Positions 55,017-64,000 of a stretch of DNA of 64,000 nucleotides are shown here, piece after piece (position 1 is the stretch's first letter; every line of letters begins with the position of its first letter). A model generated the notes under the pieces. That model searched no databases. It was not told where the DNA came from and saw only the letters and a program-made list of their open reading frames with translations. The DNA is taken from positions 868,001-932,000 of the forward strand of contig NZ_LT629737.1 of the NCBI RefSeq assembly GCF_900104765.1, in the 5' to 3' direction. The translations under genes and the position numbers were made by a program. Source of the DNA: Gillisia sp. Hel1_33_143 (GTDB lineage Bacteria > Bacteroidota > Bacteroidia > Flavobacteriales > Flavobacteriaceae).

Positions 55017-56066
55017 ATGAATAAATTCTATGCTTTAAAGATAAAAGAAATAATCCGCGAGACCCCGGAGGCGGTAAGTTTATCTTTTGAAATCCCTTCA
55101 GAATTAAAGGAAATATTTAAATATAAGGCAGGACAATATATTACCATTAAAACTACAGTAGATGGTAAAGAAATAAGAAGAGCATACTCTCTTTGCTCTG
55201 CACCTTTTTCCTCGGAATTTAAAGTAACGGTGAAAGAGGTAAAAAACGGGTTATTTTCAAGTTTGGCTAATAATAAATTAAAGGCCGGAGATATTTTGGA
55301 GGTTCATCCACCAGAAGGTAAATTTATATTTCAACCTGCAAATAGTAATAATACTTACGCTGCCTTTGCTGCAGGAAGTGGTATTACACCTATTTTGTCC
55401 ATAATAAAAACCATGCTTAATGAGGAGCCGGATAGCAATTTTGTGCTAGTTTACGGTAACAAAACACCAGACGATACCATTTTCTTTAAAGAACTTCTAG
55501 AATTACAGGTAAATTATCCTGAAAGACTTTTCGTGGAATTTGTATTTAGCCGAACTCAAGAAAACGACTCACATTTTGGAAGAATAGAAACCAGTACTGT
55601 AAATTTTGTTCTGAAAAATAAATTTAAAGAAACCAATTTTAAAACATTCTATATCTGCGGACCGGAAGAAATGATCCATATGGTAAGTGATGTTCTAAAA
55701 TTGAATAATGTGGAAGAAGCTGATATTTTGTTCGAACTCTTTACCGCTGCAGAAGATGGAGAAGTTATAGAATCTAACATGCAAGGTGAAACAGAGATCA
55801 CTATTTTGGTAGATGATGAAGAGACCACTTTTAAGATGAAGAGTGAAGATACAATCTTAGATGCGGCATTAGAGAACGATCTAGATGTACCTTATTCTTG
55901 CCAAGGTGGTATTTGTAGCAGTTGTATTGCAAGGATCACAGAAGGAAAAGCAGAAATGCGTAAGAATCAGATCCTAACAGATAGTGAAATTGCAGAAGGT
56001 CTTATTTTAACTTGTCAGGCTCAACCCACTACTCCTATGGTAAAGGTGGATTATGATGATGTATAA
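55017..56066 (+). CDS. PaaE-like ferredoxin-NADP reductase
   Basis: A 349-residue flavin/iron-sulfur reductase. The FAD motif RAYSLCSAP (about 62-70), the NAD(P)-binding AAGSGITPIL, and a C-terminal plant-type 2Fe-2S domain (CQGGICSSC and a later CQAQ) give the same order as PaaE/PaaK. It transfers electrons from NAD(P)H to an oxygenase or other partner. The ATG at 55017 (MNKFYALKIKEI) is preferred; the longer reading passes through the promoter. No phenylacetate genes are adjacent, so the partner is unknown. Confidence 0.92.
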   Translation: MNKFYALKIKEIIRETPEAVSLSFEIPSELKEIFKYKAGQYITIKTTVDGKEIRRAYSLCSAPFSSEFKVTVKEVKNGLFSSLANNKLKAGDILEVHPPEGKFIFQPANSNNTYAAFAAGSGITPILSIIKTMLNEEPDSNFVLVYGNKTPDDTIFFKELLELQVNYPERLFVEFVFSRTQENDSHFGRIETSTVNFVLKNKFKETNFKTFYICGPEEMIHMVSDVLKLNNVEEADILFELFTAAEDGEVIESNMQGETEITILVDDEETTFKMKSEDTILDAALENDLDVPYSCQGGICSSCIARITEGKAEMRKNQILTDSEIAEGLILTCQAQPTTPMVKVDYDDV

Positions 56067-56089
56067 AAGCTTATTATTTTCCTAAAAGA

Positions 56090-57184
56090 TCAGGAGAAAA
56101 GAACTTCATTTATCTTATTATATACTATTTCCGGAGAGATTGTGCGCATAACATCTTCATATCCCTCCGGAAATTTATTTCCATAGATGGACGTTGGAAT
56201 TTTTGGATACATCTGTAAATCCGGAAGTAAACAATTCTCTAAGGGTTGATTAAAAGCTTTAAAACCTGCATAAGGATGTGTAACTCCCCAAAGTGTAACT
56301 ACAGGAATTCCGAATATTGCCGCTAAATGGGCATTTCCACTATCCATAGATAGCATCCCATCTAAATTTGAGATAAGGGCTAATTCCTCTTCAAATTTTA
56401 ATTTACCAACCAGCGATGTAGCATTTCCAAGTTTAGAAGCTAAAGACTCTAATTTTTCCTGTTCTTCTTTACCACCTCCAAAAAGATAGATTTGTACATT
56501 CTCATCTGCATTCAATTTTTCTAGAACCTTAGCTAATAAATCTAATGGATACACTTTAGAATTGTGTTGTGCAAAAGGTGCAATTCCCAACCATTTTAAT
56601 GTATTTTTTCCTGTAATTTCTCTTGCATTTGGAGAAAGTCTTTGTTTTTGAGGATACCTATATTTAGAAAGATCTAAAGGATAGCCAAGCTCTTTAAAAA
56701 CATCGGCATAGCGTTCTGGAGTAGGTTTTAGCTGTTTAAAGATCTTATTGTTTTCTCTAATCAAAGCCTTCTTCTCTGCCCTGCCCTTGTCAATTTGTTT
56801 TACCGGAATTCCAAATAAAAAGAAAATTGATTTTAGAACATTAGTTCTAAGCACATTATGAACATCTGCCACTGCATCTACCCCCAGATCTCTAAGATCT
56901 TTTGCAAGACTACTCAATCCAAAAACTCCGTTGTGTGCTCCTTTTAAATCGGCTTCATAGATAACTACATTATCAATTCCGAAGAAGATAGGTGCAAAGA
57001 ATTTTTTAGTAAGTACTGTAATTTTTAATTGAGGATACGTTGTTGTCAACACCTGCAATACCGGTGCTAACATAGCAACATCGCCCATAGCAGAAAGCCT
57101 AATTACCAGTAAATGAACCCTCTTATGGTCTGAAAATTTAGCATTTTCAGTCTTTTCCTTAATATTTGAGGATCCAGATTTCAT
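56090..57184 (-). CDS. Glycosyltransferase family 9 protein
   Basis: A 364-residue GT-B enzyme of the ADP-heptose:LPS heptosyltransferase family. The N-terminal LLVIRLSAMGDVAMLAPVLQ and the C-terminal nucleotide-sugar site (SMDSGNAHLAAIFGIPVVTL WG) are clear. It probably adds heptose or a related sugar to lipopolysaccharide core. It abuts the DUF4254 gene without a gap (TAG then ATG). Confidence 0.93.
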   Translation of the reverse strand: MKSGSSNIKEKTENAKFSDHKRVHLLVIRLSAMGDVAMLAPVLQVLTTTYPQLKITVLTKKFFAPIFFGIDNVVIYEADLKGAHNGVFGLSSLAKDLRDLGVDAVADVHNVLRTNVLKSIFFLFGIPVKQIDKGRAEKKALIRENNKIFKQLKPTPERYADVFKELGYPLDLSKYRYPQKQRLSPNAREITGKNTLKWLGIAPFAQHNSKVYPLDLLAKVLEKLNADENVQIYLFGGGKEEQEKLESLASKLGNATSLVGKLKFEEELALISNLDGMLSMDSGNAHLAAIFGIPVVTLWGVTHPYAGFKAFNQPLENCLLPDLQMYPKIPTSIYGNKFPEGYEDVMRTISPEIVYNKINEVLFS

Positions 57185-57793
57185 CTAATTCTTTTTTCTT
57201 AGAATCGGGTTAAGCTCATCGTCATTGTACATTTTCATCTGCTTGTAAACCTTCATATACTTATCTCCGCTCTCAATATCTTTTAATAATTGATCTATTG
57301 CTGATGAAAGATCTTCTCGCTGCTCTAAAAGGATAGTAAGTTTATCATTACATTTTTCAATATGTTCTGAAGAAGCGTCGTTTCTCTGAGTTTCTTCTTC
57401 CATATGAAAGATCTTTAAGGCCAGAATAGAAAGTCTATCTACTGCCCATGCAGGAGATTCCGAATTTATAGTAGCAGTAGCTTTTGCTGAAATATCATTA
57501 TATTTCTCAAGAAAATAACTGTCAATATATTCTACCATATCGGTTCTGTCCTGATTGGAAGCATCTATCTGTCTTTTTAATTTCAACGCAGATACAGGAT
57601 CTATTTGTGGATCTCTAATTATATCTTCATAATGCCATTGTACTGTATCTATCCAGGATTTTCTATATAATAAGTGCTCTATTAGTTGATCTTGCTCCTT
57701 ATATGGATTTGTAAAATTTTGATCTACAGTATTAATTTCGTGATATTTATTAATCACTTCCTGAAATATAGTATTGGCTTTATCTGAAAACAT
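57185..57793 (-). CDS. DUF4254 protein
   Basis: A 202-residue, mainly helical soluble protein of the DUF4254 family (SWIDTVQWHYEDIIRDPQID is a characteristic segment). Function unknown. It is fused at the transcript level to a GT9 glycosyltransferase, a pairing common in Bacteroidota, which suggests a helper role in lipopolysaccharide synthesis. Confidence 0.9.
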   Translation of the reverse strand: MFSDKANTIFQEVINKYHEINTVDQNFTNPYKEQDQLIEHLLYRKSWIDTVQWHYEDIIRDPQIDPVSALKLKRQIDASNQDRTDMVEYIDSYFLEKYNDISAKATATINSESPAWAVDRLSILALKIFHMEEETQRNDASSEHIEKCNDKLTILLEQREDLSSAIDQLLKDIESGDKYMKVYKQMKMYNDDELNPILRKKN

Positions 57794-57867
57794 TAAGGTA
57801 TTTTTTATCTGTTTCTAATTGAATAATCCTCCCTATCTACCGCACTTTTAAGAAAAAGAACCATAGA

Positions 57868-57982
57868 TTTTTGAGAAATACAAAGGTATCATATTTTAGT
57901 AAAGTTTGTATTAATCAAATGAAAAAGCTCACAGTAAAGCAGGCTCACAGATAAAAGGTAAGGTTGGCTAACCTCTTTTTTT
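57868..57982 (+). ncRNA. Candidate small RNA transcript unit
   Basis: On the plus strand a TTG and a TATTTTAG box 18 nt apart (57871-57873 and 57892-57899) are followed by about 75 nt and then a hairpin AGGTT-GGCT-AACCT (57961-57974) with a run of seven T. No plus-strand gene precedes this terminator. The interval holds two copies of GCTCACAG and a 10-residue frame (MKKLTVKQAH). It may be a small RNA; alternatively the hairpin ends the leftward DUF6427 gene. Confidence 0.3.
57881..57888 (-). promoter_or_regulatory. -7 box, DUF4254/GT9 operon
   Basis: The minus strand reads TACCTTTG, a perfect match, 87 nt before the DUF4254 ATG, giving a leader of about 80 nt. Confidence 0.45.
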
Positions 57983-58907
57983 AGGAAATAAATAATATTA
58001 GAATAGGCATCAATACCAATCCTATTAGTAAGATCTCTTTGAAAATCTTTTCTTTCTTTCCTTCAAAATAATTAGAAATAATAAGACTTAGCGGCACAAA
58101 AAGAAATATTAACTCACTACCATCTTTTATTGGAGAAAAAATAGCCACTAATATTGCTAGTGCTAAGGTGAACAAGACCAAAATATAGGTTGGTCTGGAG
58201 TTAACACTAGCCTTTTGCATTATTCCGAAATAATAGAATAACGTCCAAATACCTAAGCCGATGATGATGCTTAAAGGAATTAGAAGTTGCAGGTTTTGAT
58301 ATAAACTAAAATCGAAGCTTACTTCTTGAAACCATTTCTCCCAGGTATAGAATTCTGAATATACTAGAATATGAAAACTCGTTACAAGGGCAACCACCGT
58401 ACAAAAGGCAACTAGCGGAATTAACCAATTCTTAAAATAGTTTGCTGCATGCACCAAAATTCCAATAAATACTACAAACAAAAATAAAATCGCCCAAAAG
58501 TAGAATAGCGATGCTATGCATATCCAAAATGTTGCATCAAATATTTTTTTAGGAATATCTTTTCTAGACTTTAAGCTAATGATCCTCCTTAAGGCCAGCA
58601 GAATGCATAAGTTTGCTAATATCACCTGGTTGTTTTGTAGTATAGCTAAAAAAGAAACAGAAAATACCGCAAAGATCACGATCTTAAAAGCACTTCTTTT
58701 TGTTAGGTCGTTCTTTTTGGCGATAAAGTCTAAAACAGTGATACTTAAAATAAAGCATACAAAAACACCCATTTTAGTACCCCAAACCCCAAGATCTAAA
58801 GTATTTATAAGCTCAGGGAAATTTGCTGAAATGTAAAACACAGCCATTATAAATGCGACTGCCAAAAAAATTACAGGTTTTGATTTGCTAAAAAAGCTTG
58901 TTAGCAT
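57981..58907 (-). CDS. DUF6427 membrane protein
   Basis: A 308-residue protein with about ten membrane helices. The N-terminus MLTSFFSKSKPVIFLAVAFI matches the flavobacterial DUF6427 family. Function unknown; the layout resembles O-antigen or mannosyl-type integral membrane enzymes, but no catalytic motif is visible. It starts divergently from a small membrane protein gene 45 nt away. Confidence 0.82.
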   Translation of the reverse strand: MLTSFFSKSKPVIFLAVAFIMAVFYISANFPELINTLDLGVWGTKMGVFVCFILSITVLDFIAKKNDLTKRSAFKIVIFAVFSVSFLAILQNNQVILANLCILLALRRIISLKSRKDIPKKIFDATFWICIASLFYFWAILFLFVVFIGILVHAANYFKNWLIPLVAFCTVVALVTSFHILVYSEFYTWEKWFQEVSFDFSLYQNLQLLIPLSIIIGLGIWTLFYYFGIMQKASVNSRPTYILVLFTLALAILVAIFSPIKDGSELIFLFVPLSLIISNYFEGKKEKIFKEILLIGLVLMPILILFIS

Positions 58908-58927
58908 TGCCGTTTTTTATATTTTTG
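58898..58927 (+). promoter_or_regulatory. Promoter of the DUF6341 gene
   Basis: A TTG (58898-58900) and TATTTTTG (58920-58927) are 19 nt apart, a good Bacteroidota promoter. It overlaps the start codon of the divergent DUF6427 gene. Confidence 0.6.
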
Positions 58928-58952
58928 TACCATAATATAACAAAGTTATACA

Positions 58953-59183
58953 ATGAAAGATTTTTTTGAAGGAATAGCATGGCTTTTCGAGAATGTTTTA
59001 TTCATCCCTTTAGATGCACTTAGAACGTTACAATTAGATTCATGGTGGCTTGCAAATATCATGAACTGGATTTTTATGATTATTGGTGCAGCAGCTTTTA
59101 TTTACTGGATGCTTCAACTAAAAAAGTTCGATGATGAGGAGAAAGCACATCACAATCGTTCTCACCGTTCTACTTTAAGCTAG
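58953..59183 (+). CDS. DUF6341 small membrane protein
   Basis: A 76-residue protein with a conserved amphipathic start (MKDFFEGIAWLFENVLFIPL) and one membrane helix (NWIFMIIGAAAFIYWMLQL), then a charged His-rich tail. The DUF6341 family is common beside purD in flavobacteria and is often mislabelled as a phosphoribosyltransferase. It overlaps the convergent purD stop by 9 nt. Confidence 0.82.
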   Translation: MKDFFEGIAWLFENVLFIPLDALRTLQLDSWWLANIMNWIFMIIGAAAFIYWMLQLKKFDDEEKAHHNRSHRSTLS

Positions 59184-60449
59184 ATCAAAGCCTAGATCCT
59201 TTCTATAATACATCTTATCAAAATGGAGTTTATCTACATTTTGATAAGATTTTTTTAGTGCCTCTTGGTAATCTTTTCCAAATGAGGTAACAGCAATCAC
59301 TCGACCTCCCGAGCTTACTATCTTTCCTTCACTCTCTGCAGTTCCTGCATGAAAAACAATAGAATCATGAACGTTTTCTATTCCAGAAATTTCCTTACCT
59401 TTTTCATACGCTTCCGGATATCCCCCAGAAACTAACATTACTGTAACGGCAGAATCTTCTTTAATTTTAAGAGTAGCTTCATCTAATTTCTGCTCAGAAA
59501 CTTTTTGAAGTAGCTCAACCAGGTCAGACTCAATTCTAGGAAGCACTACTTCTGTTTCCGGATCTCCCATTCTTACGTTATATTCTATTACGTAAGGCTC
59601 CTCTCCTACCTTTATCAACCCTATAAATATAAACCCTTTATATTCTATATCTTCTTCTTGCAAGCCTTTTATAGTTGGCTTTACAATACGATCTTCAATT
59701 TTTTTCATCAAGGTTTCATCTGCAAATGGCACAGGAGATATCGCTCCCATTCCTCCTGTATTTAAACCAGAATTTCCTTCACCAATACGCTTATAATCCT
59801 TGGCTGTTGGTAAGATCTTATAATTTTTACCATCGGTAAGTACAAATACACTTAACTCTATACCATCTAGAAATTCTTCAATTACCACTTTATTACTAGC
59901 CTTTCCAAATTTGCTATTCATAAGCATATGTTCCAACTCTTGTTGTGCTTCTTCAAGGTCATCTATAATTAGCACCCCTTTTCCTCCGGCCAAACCATCA
60001 GCTTTTAGCACATATGGAGATTTTAGATTTGTTAAGAACGCTTTACCTGCTTCTAAACTTTTAGGAGTAAAACTCTCGTAAGCAGCAGTAGGAATGTTAT
60101 ACATCATCATAAACTCCTTTGCTCTTTCCTTACTCCCTTCAAGCAAGGCACCTCGTTTAGATGGGCCTATAATCGCAACTTCCTTTAACTCACTATCATC
60201 CATAAAAAAATCATAGATACCTTCTACTAATGGGTCTTCTGGTCCTACAACCACCATCTCAATATTTTCCTTTAGCACGAAATCTTTAATTTGAGCGAAA
60301 TTGGTTACCTTCAAATTTACGTTCTTAGCAATTTGAGAGGTCCCTGCATTTCCAGGTGCTACAAAAAGTTGATCACAGTTCTTGCTTTCAGCTATTTTAT
60401 AAGCAAATGCATGTTCTCTACCGCCGGCACCTAAAATTAAAATATTCAT
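59175..60449 (-). CDS. purD: Phosphoribosylamine--glycine ligase
   Basis: A 424-residue ATP-grasp enzyme for the second step of purine synthesis. The N-terminal MNILILGAGGREHAFAYKI, the ATP-grasp segment VLKADGLAGGKGVLI, and NVRMGDPETEVVLPR are diagnostic. The ATG at 60449 matches the family start; the longer reading runs through the promoter. Other pur genes are not adjacent. Confidence 0.98.
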   Translation of the reverse strand: MNILILGAGGREHAFAYKIAESKNCDQLFVAPGNAGTSQIAKNVNLKVTNFAQIKDFVLKENIEMVVVGPEDPLVEGIYDFFMDDSELKEVAIIGPSKRGALLEGSKERAKEFMMMYNIPTAAYESFTPKSLEAGKAFLTNLKSPYVLKADGLAGGKGVLIIDDLEEAQQELEHMLMNSKFGKASNKVVIEEFLDGIELSVFVLTDGKNYKILPTAKDYKRIGEGNSGLNTGGMGAISPVPFADETLMKKIEDRIVKPTIKGLQEEDIEYKGFIFIGLIKVGEEPYVIEYNVRMGDPETEVVLPRIESDLVELLQKVSEQKLDEATLKIKEDSAVTVMLVSGGYPEAYEKGKEISGIENVHDSIVFHAGTAESEGKIVSSGGRVIAVTSFGKDYQEALKKSYQNVDKLHFDKMYYRKDLGFDLA

Positions 60450-60476
60450 CTGGAAGTTGTTTTTTAGTTCTTGTGT

Positions 60477-60484
60477 CAAAAATA
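60477..60484 (-). promoter_or_regulatory. -7 box, purD promoter
   Basis: The minus strand reads TATTTTTG, a perfect match 27 nt before the purD ATG. Confidence 0.5.
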
Positions 60485-60540
60485 ATTGTTTGTAAATTGA
60501 AGCGCTAATAAAAACCAACAAATTAAAGCTAATTTATTCC

Positions 60541-61848
60541 TTGAACTGGTTCAAAATTTCTTTACAGCTCAATAAATTTCCCATTAATAGGGCTCAAAAA
60601 GTGTTACGAGAAATTCAGCAGATACCGGAAGAATCTTTCTTGAATTATATCCAGGAAAAGCGAGATGCCATTGTGATTCATCATCTAAATCACAATTCAT
60701 ATTATTCAGAATTTTTTGGCAAAAAGAACTTCACATCTTGGGAAGAGGTGCCGGTTATGTCTAAGTCTGATCTGCAGCGACCTCTTAATGAAAGATTAAG
60801 CAAAGGTTATTCTAAGAATAAGATCTATGTTGGTAAAACTTCTGGCTCTAGCGGACATCCGTTTATTTTTGCGAAAGATAGATTTTGCCACGCCTTAACC
60901 TGGGCAGGATTTATAAATAGATATGATTGGATTGGGATAGACCTCAACAAATCTCTACAAGCCAGATTCTACGGAATTCCTTTAGATATTTATGGCAATT
61001 TCATGGAGCGCTTTAAAGACCAAGTAAGTCTAAGAAGAAGATTTAATGTATTTGATCTTAGCGAACAAAAGATGCAGGCTTTTTTAGAACGCTTTAAAAG
61101 ATCAAGATTTGATTATTTAAATGGATATACCAGCGCAATTCTATTATTTGCTAAATATCTAAATAAGCATAAGATAGTTCTAAAAAATATTTGTCCAAGT
61201 TTAAAGATATGCATCGTTACTTCAGAAAAACTTTTTGAAGATGATAAGCTTCTCATAGAAGCTGCTTTTGGAGTGCCCGTGATCAATGAATATGGTGCTA
61301 GTGAAGTTGGACTTATAGCTTTCGAAAATCAGCAAAACGAGTGGATAATAAATTCTGAAGACCTCTTGATAGAGATCTTAGATGAAGATGGTCATATTCT
61401 TCCTAATGGAGAGGAAGGCCGAGTAGTAATTACATCGCTGTATAACAAAGCGCACCCTATGATTCGCTATGATATTGGAGATACTGGAACTCTTGATATT
61501 AAAAGTACTCCTAAAAAGCCAATTTTAAACAAACTTACCGGAAGAACTAATGATGTAGCAATACTTGCAAACGGTAAGGTGGTGCCTGGACTAACTTTTT
61601 ACTATGTTACAAAATCTATTATTGAAGATGCCGGAGGAATTAAGGAGTTTCTTATAATACAAACAGACCTGGATAGATTTAAGATAGAATACGTAAGCGA
61701 GCAGGAATTTACTTCAATTCAAGTCCAGAAAATATTAAGTGCCATAGAAACATTTGTAGGAAAAAATCTGAATGTAGATTTTGAAAGAAAAACCATTCTT
61801 AAGAGGAATAAAAGTGGAAAATTGAAACAATTTACATCAATGATCTAG
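60541..61848 (+). CDS. CapK/PaaK-like adenylate-forming enzyme
   Basis: A 435-residue member of the phenylacetate-CoA ligase-like group typified by capsule protein CapK. The phosphate-binding loop is GKTSGSSGHPF, and NEYGASEVGLIAFE and RYDIGDTG are the later AMP-binding motifs. In polysaccharide loci such proteins may activate an acid for decoration of a sugar. The start is TTG (MNWFKISLQLNKF). Its stop overlaps the convergent GT2 gene by 12 nt. Confidence 0.87.
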   Translation: MNWFKISLQLNKFPINRAQKVLREIQQIPEESFLNYIQEKRDAIVIHHLNHNSYYSEFFGKKNFTSWEEVPVMSKSDLQRPLNERLSKGYSKNKIYVGKTSGSSGHPFIFAKDRFCHALTWAGFINRYDWIGIDLNKSLQARFYGIPLDIYGNFMERFKDQVSLRRRFNVFDLSEQKMQAFLERFKRSRFDYLNGYTSAILLFAKYLNKHKIVLKNICPSLKICIVTSEKLFEDDKLLIEAAFGVPVINEYGASEVGLIAFENQQNEWIINSEDLLIEILDEDGHILPNGEEGRVVITSLYNKAHPMIRYDIGDTGTLDIKSTPKKPILNKLTGRTNDVAILANGKVVPGLTFYYVTKSIIEDAGGIKEFLIIQTDLDRFKIEYVSEQEFTSIQVQKILSAIETFVGKNLNVDFERKTILKRNKSGKLKQFTSMI

Positions 61849-62616
61849 CGGCATTTTTTGCTGTTTCTTTATAAAAAAGTGTTCCCATAAGAAGATTCTC
61901 ATAGAATTTAAACTTCTAAAAAGACCCTGATCTAAAAATCTATAATAGATCAAAAAATTATAGTTAAGCAAAGCCAACTTATTTTGAGAAATAGAGTCAT
62001 TTCTTATTCTATAGGATGCTAATACCTCATCCATACCTTTAGTTTCACCTATTTGCTTCAATATGCTCAACCAAAGTGCCCAATCTTGTCTCTTTCTAAG
62101 CAAAGGAGCATAAACCTTTCCTAATTTATGTGCATTGTAAATTCCGGTTAGATTCCCAATGTAATTAGATTTCAGTAATTTCTGATAAGTCAATACAGCG
62201 AGTGCCTGTACCTTTTCACCGGTTTCTTCACCATTCTCGGATATTAGTTTATAGCTTGAAAAAGTCACCACAAGATCATGTGTTTGCATAAAATCTAACT
62301 GCAGTTGTAACTTATTAGCATGCCAAAGATCATCTGCATCTAAAAACGCTATATAAGTTCCATTAGCAGCTTCTATTCCTTTATTTCTAGCGGCTCCGGT
62401 ACCTAAATTGGAAGTATTATTTAGTAAATTAATACGCTTATCTAAGATCATTAGATTCTCTACGCGTTCTTTGGTATGATCTTTAGAAAAATCATCTATT
62501 ACCCATAATTCCCAATTCTTATAGGTTTGTTGCTGAACAGATTTAATAGCCTCTTCTATAAATGCCGAAGAATTATAACAAGGCATAATTATGGAAACTA
62601 GAGCTTCACTGTTCAT
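61837..62616 (-). CDS. Family 2 glycosyltransferase
   Basis: A 259-residue GT-A enzyme. It starts ALVSIIMPCYNSSAFIEEAI, and the metal-binding AFLDADDLWHANKL (DAD) is present. The C-terminal part is basic and amphipathic, suggesting membrane contact. It begins 11 nt after the decarboxylase gene stop and belongs to the exopolysaccharide or O-antigen locus at the window edge. Confidence 0.92.
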   Translation of the reverse strand: MNSEALVSIIMPCYNSSAFIEEAIKSVQQQTYKNWELWVIDDFSKDHTKERVENLMILDKRINLLNNTSNLGTGAARNKGIEAANGTYIAFLDADDLWHANKLQLQLDFMQTHDLVVTFSSYKLISENGEETGEKVQALAVLTYQKLLKSNYIGNLTGIYNAHKLGKVYAPLLRKRQDWALWLSILKQIGETKGMDEVLASYRIRNDSISQNKLALLNYNFLIYYRFLDQGLFRSLNSMRIFLWEHFFIKKQQKMPLDH

Positions 62617-62627
62617 TTAAGGGTGTT

Positions 62628-63617
62628 TTAGCGCTTTATATGTTTGGAGAAGTCTTTGTGTTCACTCTTAAATAATTCCTCCTGTGTAAGGTTCTTAAAA
62701 TAATCATAGGTGATCTTCATTCCCTTACTTCTAGAAACCTTTGGCTCCCACCCCAAGATCTCTTTAGCTCTGGTAATATCTGGCTGGCGTTGTAAAGGAT
62801 CATCTTCCGGAAGTTCCTTATAAACTATCTTTTGATCTGTATTGGTCAATTTTATGATCTCTTCAGCAAAATCTTTAATAGTAATTTCTTCAGGATTACC
62901 AATATTTACCGGTTCGCTGTAATCGCTTAATAACAATCTATAGATACCTTCTACCTGATCATCTACATAACAAAAAGAACGAGTTTGCTGCCCATCCCCA
63001 AAAACAGTCAAATTCTCACCTCTAAGTGCCTGACCAATAAATGCAGGTATAACGCGCCCATCATTTAATCTCATTCTTGGCCCATAAGTATTGAAAATTC
63101 TGGCAATTCTGGTCTCCAAACCATGAAAACGATGATAAGCCATGGTCATAGATTCTTGAAATCGCTTGGCTTCATCATAAACTCCACGAGGGCCTATAGA
63201 ATTTACATTTCCATAATAATCCTCGGTTTGTGGATGTACTAAAGGATCTCCATAAACTTCTGAGGTAGATGCTATTAACAATCGCGCATTCTTTTCTTTA
63301 GCTAATCCTAAAAGATGAAATATACCAATAGACCCCACCTTTAAAGTTTGAATTGGGATCTTTAAATAATCTATTGGGCTGGCAGGAGATGCAAAATGCA
63401 GGATATAGTCTAATTTTCCGGGTACGTGTACATATTTTGTAACATCGTAATGAACGAACTCAAAATTTGGCTCATTTATAAGGTGTTCTATATTTTTCAT
63501 ATCTCCGGTGATCAAATTATCCATCCCGATAACCTGATAACCCTCCTTGATAAACCTATCTGATAAATGAGAACCTAAAAATCCGGCTGCTCCGGTAATC
63601 AATATCTTCTTTGCCAT
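62628..63617 (-). CDS. UDP-glucuronate decarboxylase (UDP-xylose synthase)
   Basis: A 329-residue extended SDR that turns UDP-glucuronate into UDP-xylose. The cofactor motif [12 protein letters not shown], the [20 protein letters not shown] segment, the [14 protein letters not shown] loop, YDEAKR (catalytic Tyr/Lys) and [17 protein letters not shown] follow the UXS pattern closely. It supplies xylose for a surface glycan. Confidence 0.92.
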   Translation of the reverse strand: MAKKILITGAAGFLGSHLSDRFIKEGYQVIGMDNLITGDMKNIEHLINEPNFEFVHYDVTKYVHVPGKLDYILHFASPASPIDYLKIPIQTLKVGSIGIFHLLGLAKEKNARLLIASTSEVYGDPLVHPQTEDYYGNVNSIGPRGVYDEAKRFQESMTMAYHRFHGLETRIARIFNTYGPRMRLNDGRVIPAFIGQALRGENLTVFGDGQQTRSFCYVDDQVEGIYRLLLSDYSEPVNIGNPEEITIKDFAEEIIKLTNTDQKIVYKELPEDDPLQRQPDITRAKEILGWEPKVSRSKGMKITYDYFKNLTQEELFKSEHKDFSKHIKR

Positions 63618-63651
63618 GTAGCTTTAATTAGATGCTAAAATTAGAGAAAAA

Positions 63652-64000
63652 TTATGCTTTGAAACTTTTATAAAGTTCTAAAAGCGATACTTGCCAAGAC
63701 TTTGGAGTGTAATGGAGATTCTCAATAAGTTTCTGCTTGCTCATTACACTATATTCTGGCCTTGCTGCAATTGTTTTATAAGAACTATCGCTATTAAGCT
63801 GCACTCTATCTAAATTTCCAGAAATTTTTAAAATCTCTTCTGCAAATCCGTACCAGGAAGTCTCTCCAGCATTACTAAAATGATATAAACCTGAATTTCC
63901 GTTCTTTTTTAAAATTACCTGCAAAATTAATTCAGCCAAATCATTAGCATTGGCTGGAGTTCCTATTTGTTCTGGAGTGATATTTATTGTTGATCTTTCT
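63652..64000 (-). CDS. rfbD: dTDP-4-dehydrorhamnose reductase, C-terminal part
   Basis: The gene runs off the right edge; only about 116 C-terminal residues are inside. Reading back from the stop gives PEQIGTPANANDLAELILQV, then GLYHFSNAGETSWYGFAEEI and IAARPEYSVMSKQKLIENLH, the standard RmlD ending. It reduces dTDP-4-keto-rhamnose to dTDP-rhamnose. The TTG at 63939 is internal, not a start. Confidence 0.9.
   Translation of the reverse strand, partial: ERSTINITPEQIGTPANANDLAELILQVILKKNGNSGLYHFSNAGETSWYGFAEEILKISGNLDRVQLNSDSSYKTIAARPEYSVMSKQKLIENLHYTPKSWQVSLLELYKSFKA

Noticed and set aside
63652-63939. A complete 95-aa gene starting at TTG 63939
   Set aside because: The frame stays open to the window edge and reads as RmlD, so the TTG is internal.

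Overview
The window is a 64 kb chromosomal segment from a member of the Bacteroidota, most likely a marine Flavobacteriaceae of the Gramella/Zunongwangia/Salegentibacter type. The evidence is the low GC content, many TAnnTTTG promoter boxes with few Shine-Dalgarno sequences, gliding/type IX secretion lipoproteins (GldH, SprE/PorW), the moxR-bat aerotolerance operon, and an ATP synthase operon that lacks the beta and epsilon genes. It is mostly ordinary core genome. I see no rRNA, tRNA, CRISPR array, prophage or intact insertion sequence.

Layout. 1-5.8 kb: the tail of an EamA transporter, pheS followed by a 55-residue membrane protein and a TTG-start gene, cvpA, and a carbonic anhydrase/SulP pair. 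5.8-15 kb: a leftward operon moxR, DUF58, a multi-pass Bat-associated protein, batA-batE. 15-21.4 kb: a DUF4382 lipoprotein, an SDR, a Schlafen-AlbA protein coupled to a metallophosphoesterase, an acyl-ACP desaturase with a long structured leader, and a membrane-anchored protein with Fam20C-like kinase motifs. 21.4-28.5 kb: a two-subunit CoA transferase split by a broken four-helix-bundle gene, then PBP1-gldH-ricT and trhO. 28.8-37 kb: recA, a lipoprotein/ECF sigma/dual-membrane anti-sigma operon, plsC, trpS, dprA, an HU/SPOR protein and a thioesterase. 37-44 kb: a leftward envelope cluster (flippase, dut, nucleotidyltransferase, TPR, DUF4292, EnvC-like). 44-52.6 kb: the ATP synthase operon and sprE. 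52.7-64 kb: an ABC exporter pair, an oxidoreductase, GT9/DUF4254, purD, and the edge of a polysaccharide locus (CapK-like ligase, GT2, UDP-glucuronate decarboxylase, RmlD).

The most interesting items are: an ECF sigma operon whose anti-sigma carries a cytoplasmic helix, an inner-membrane helix and an outer-membrane barrel in one chain; the stand-alone Fam20C/HipA-like putative kinase; a nonsense-broken cassette flanked by a 12-bp inverted repeat inside the CoA-transferase operon; nested palindromes between atpA and atpG; a possible small RNA near 57.9 kb; and several genes whose -7 box sits 4-5 nt before the start codon, suggesting leaderless mRNAs.
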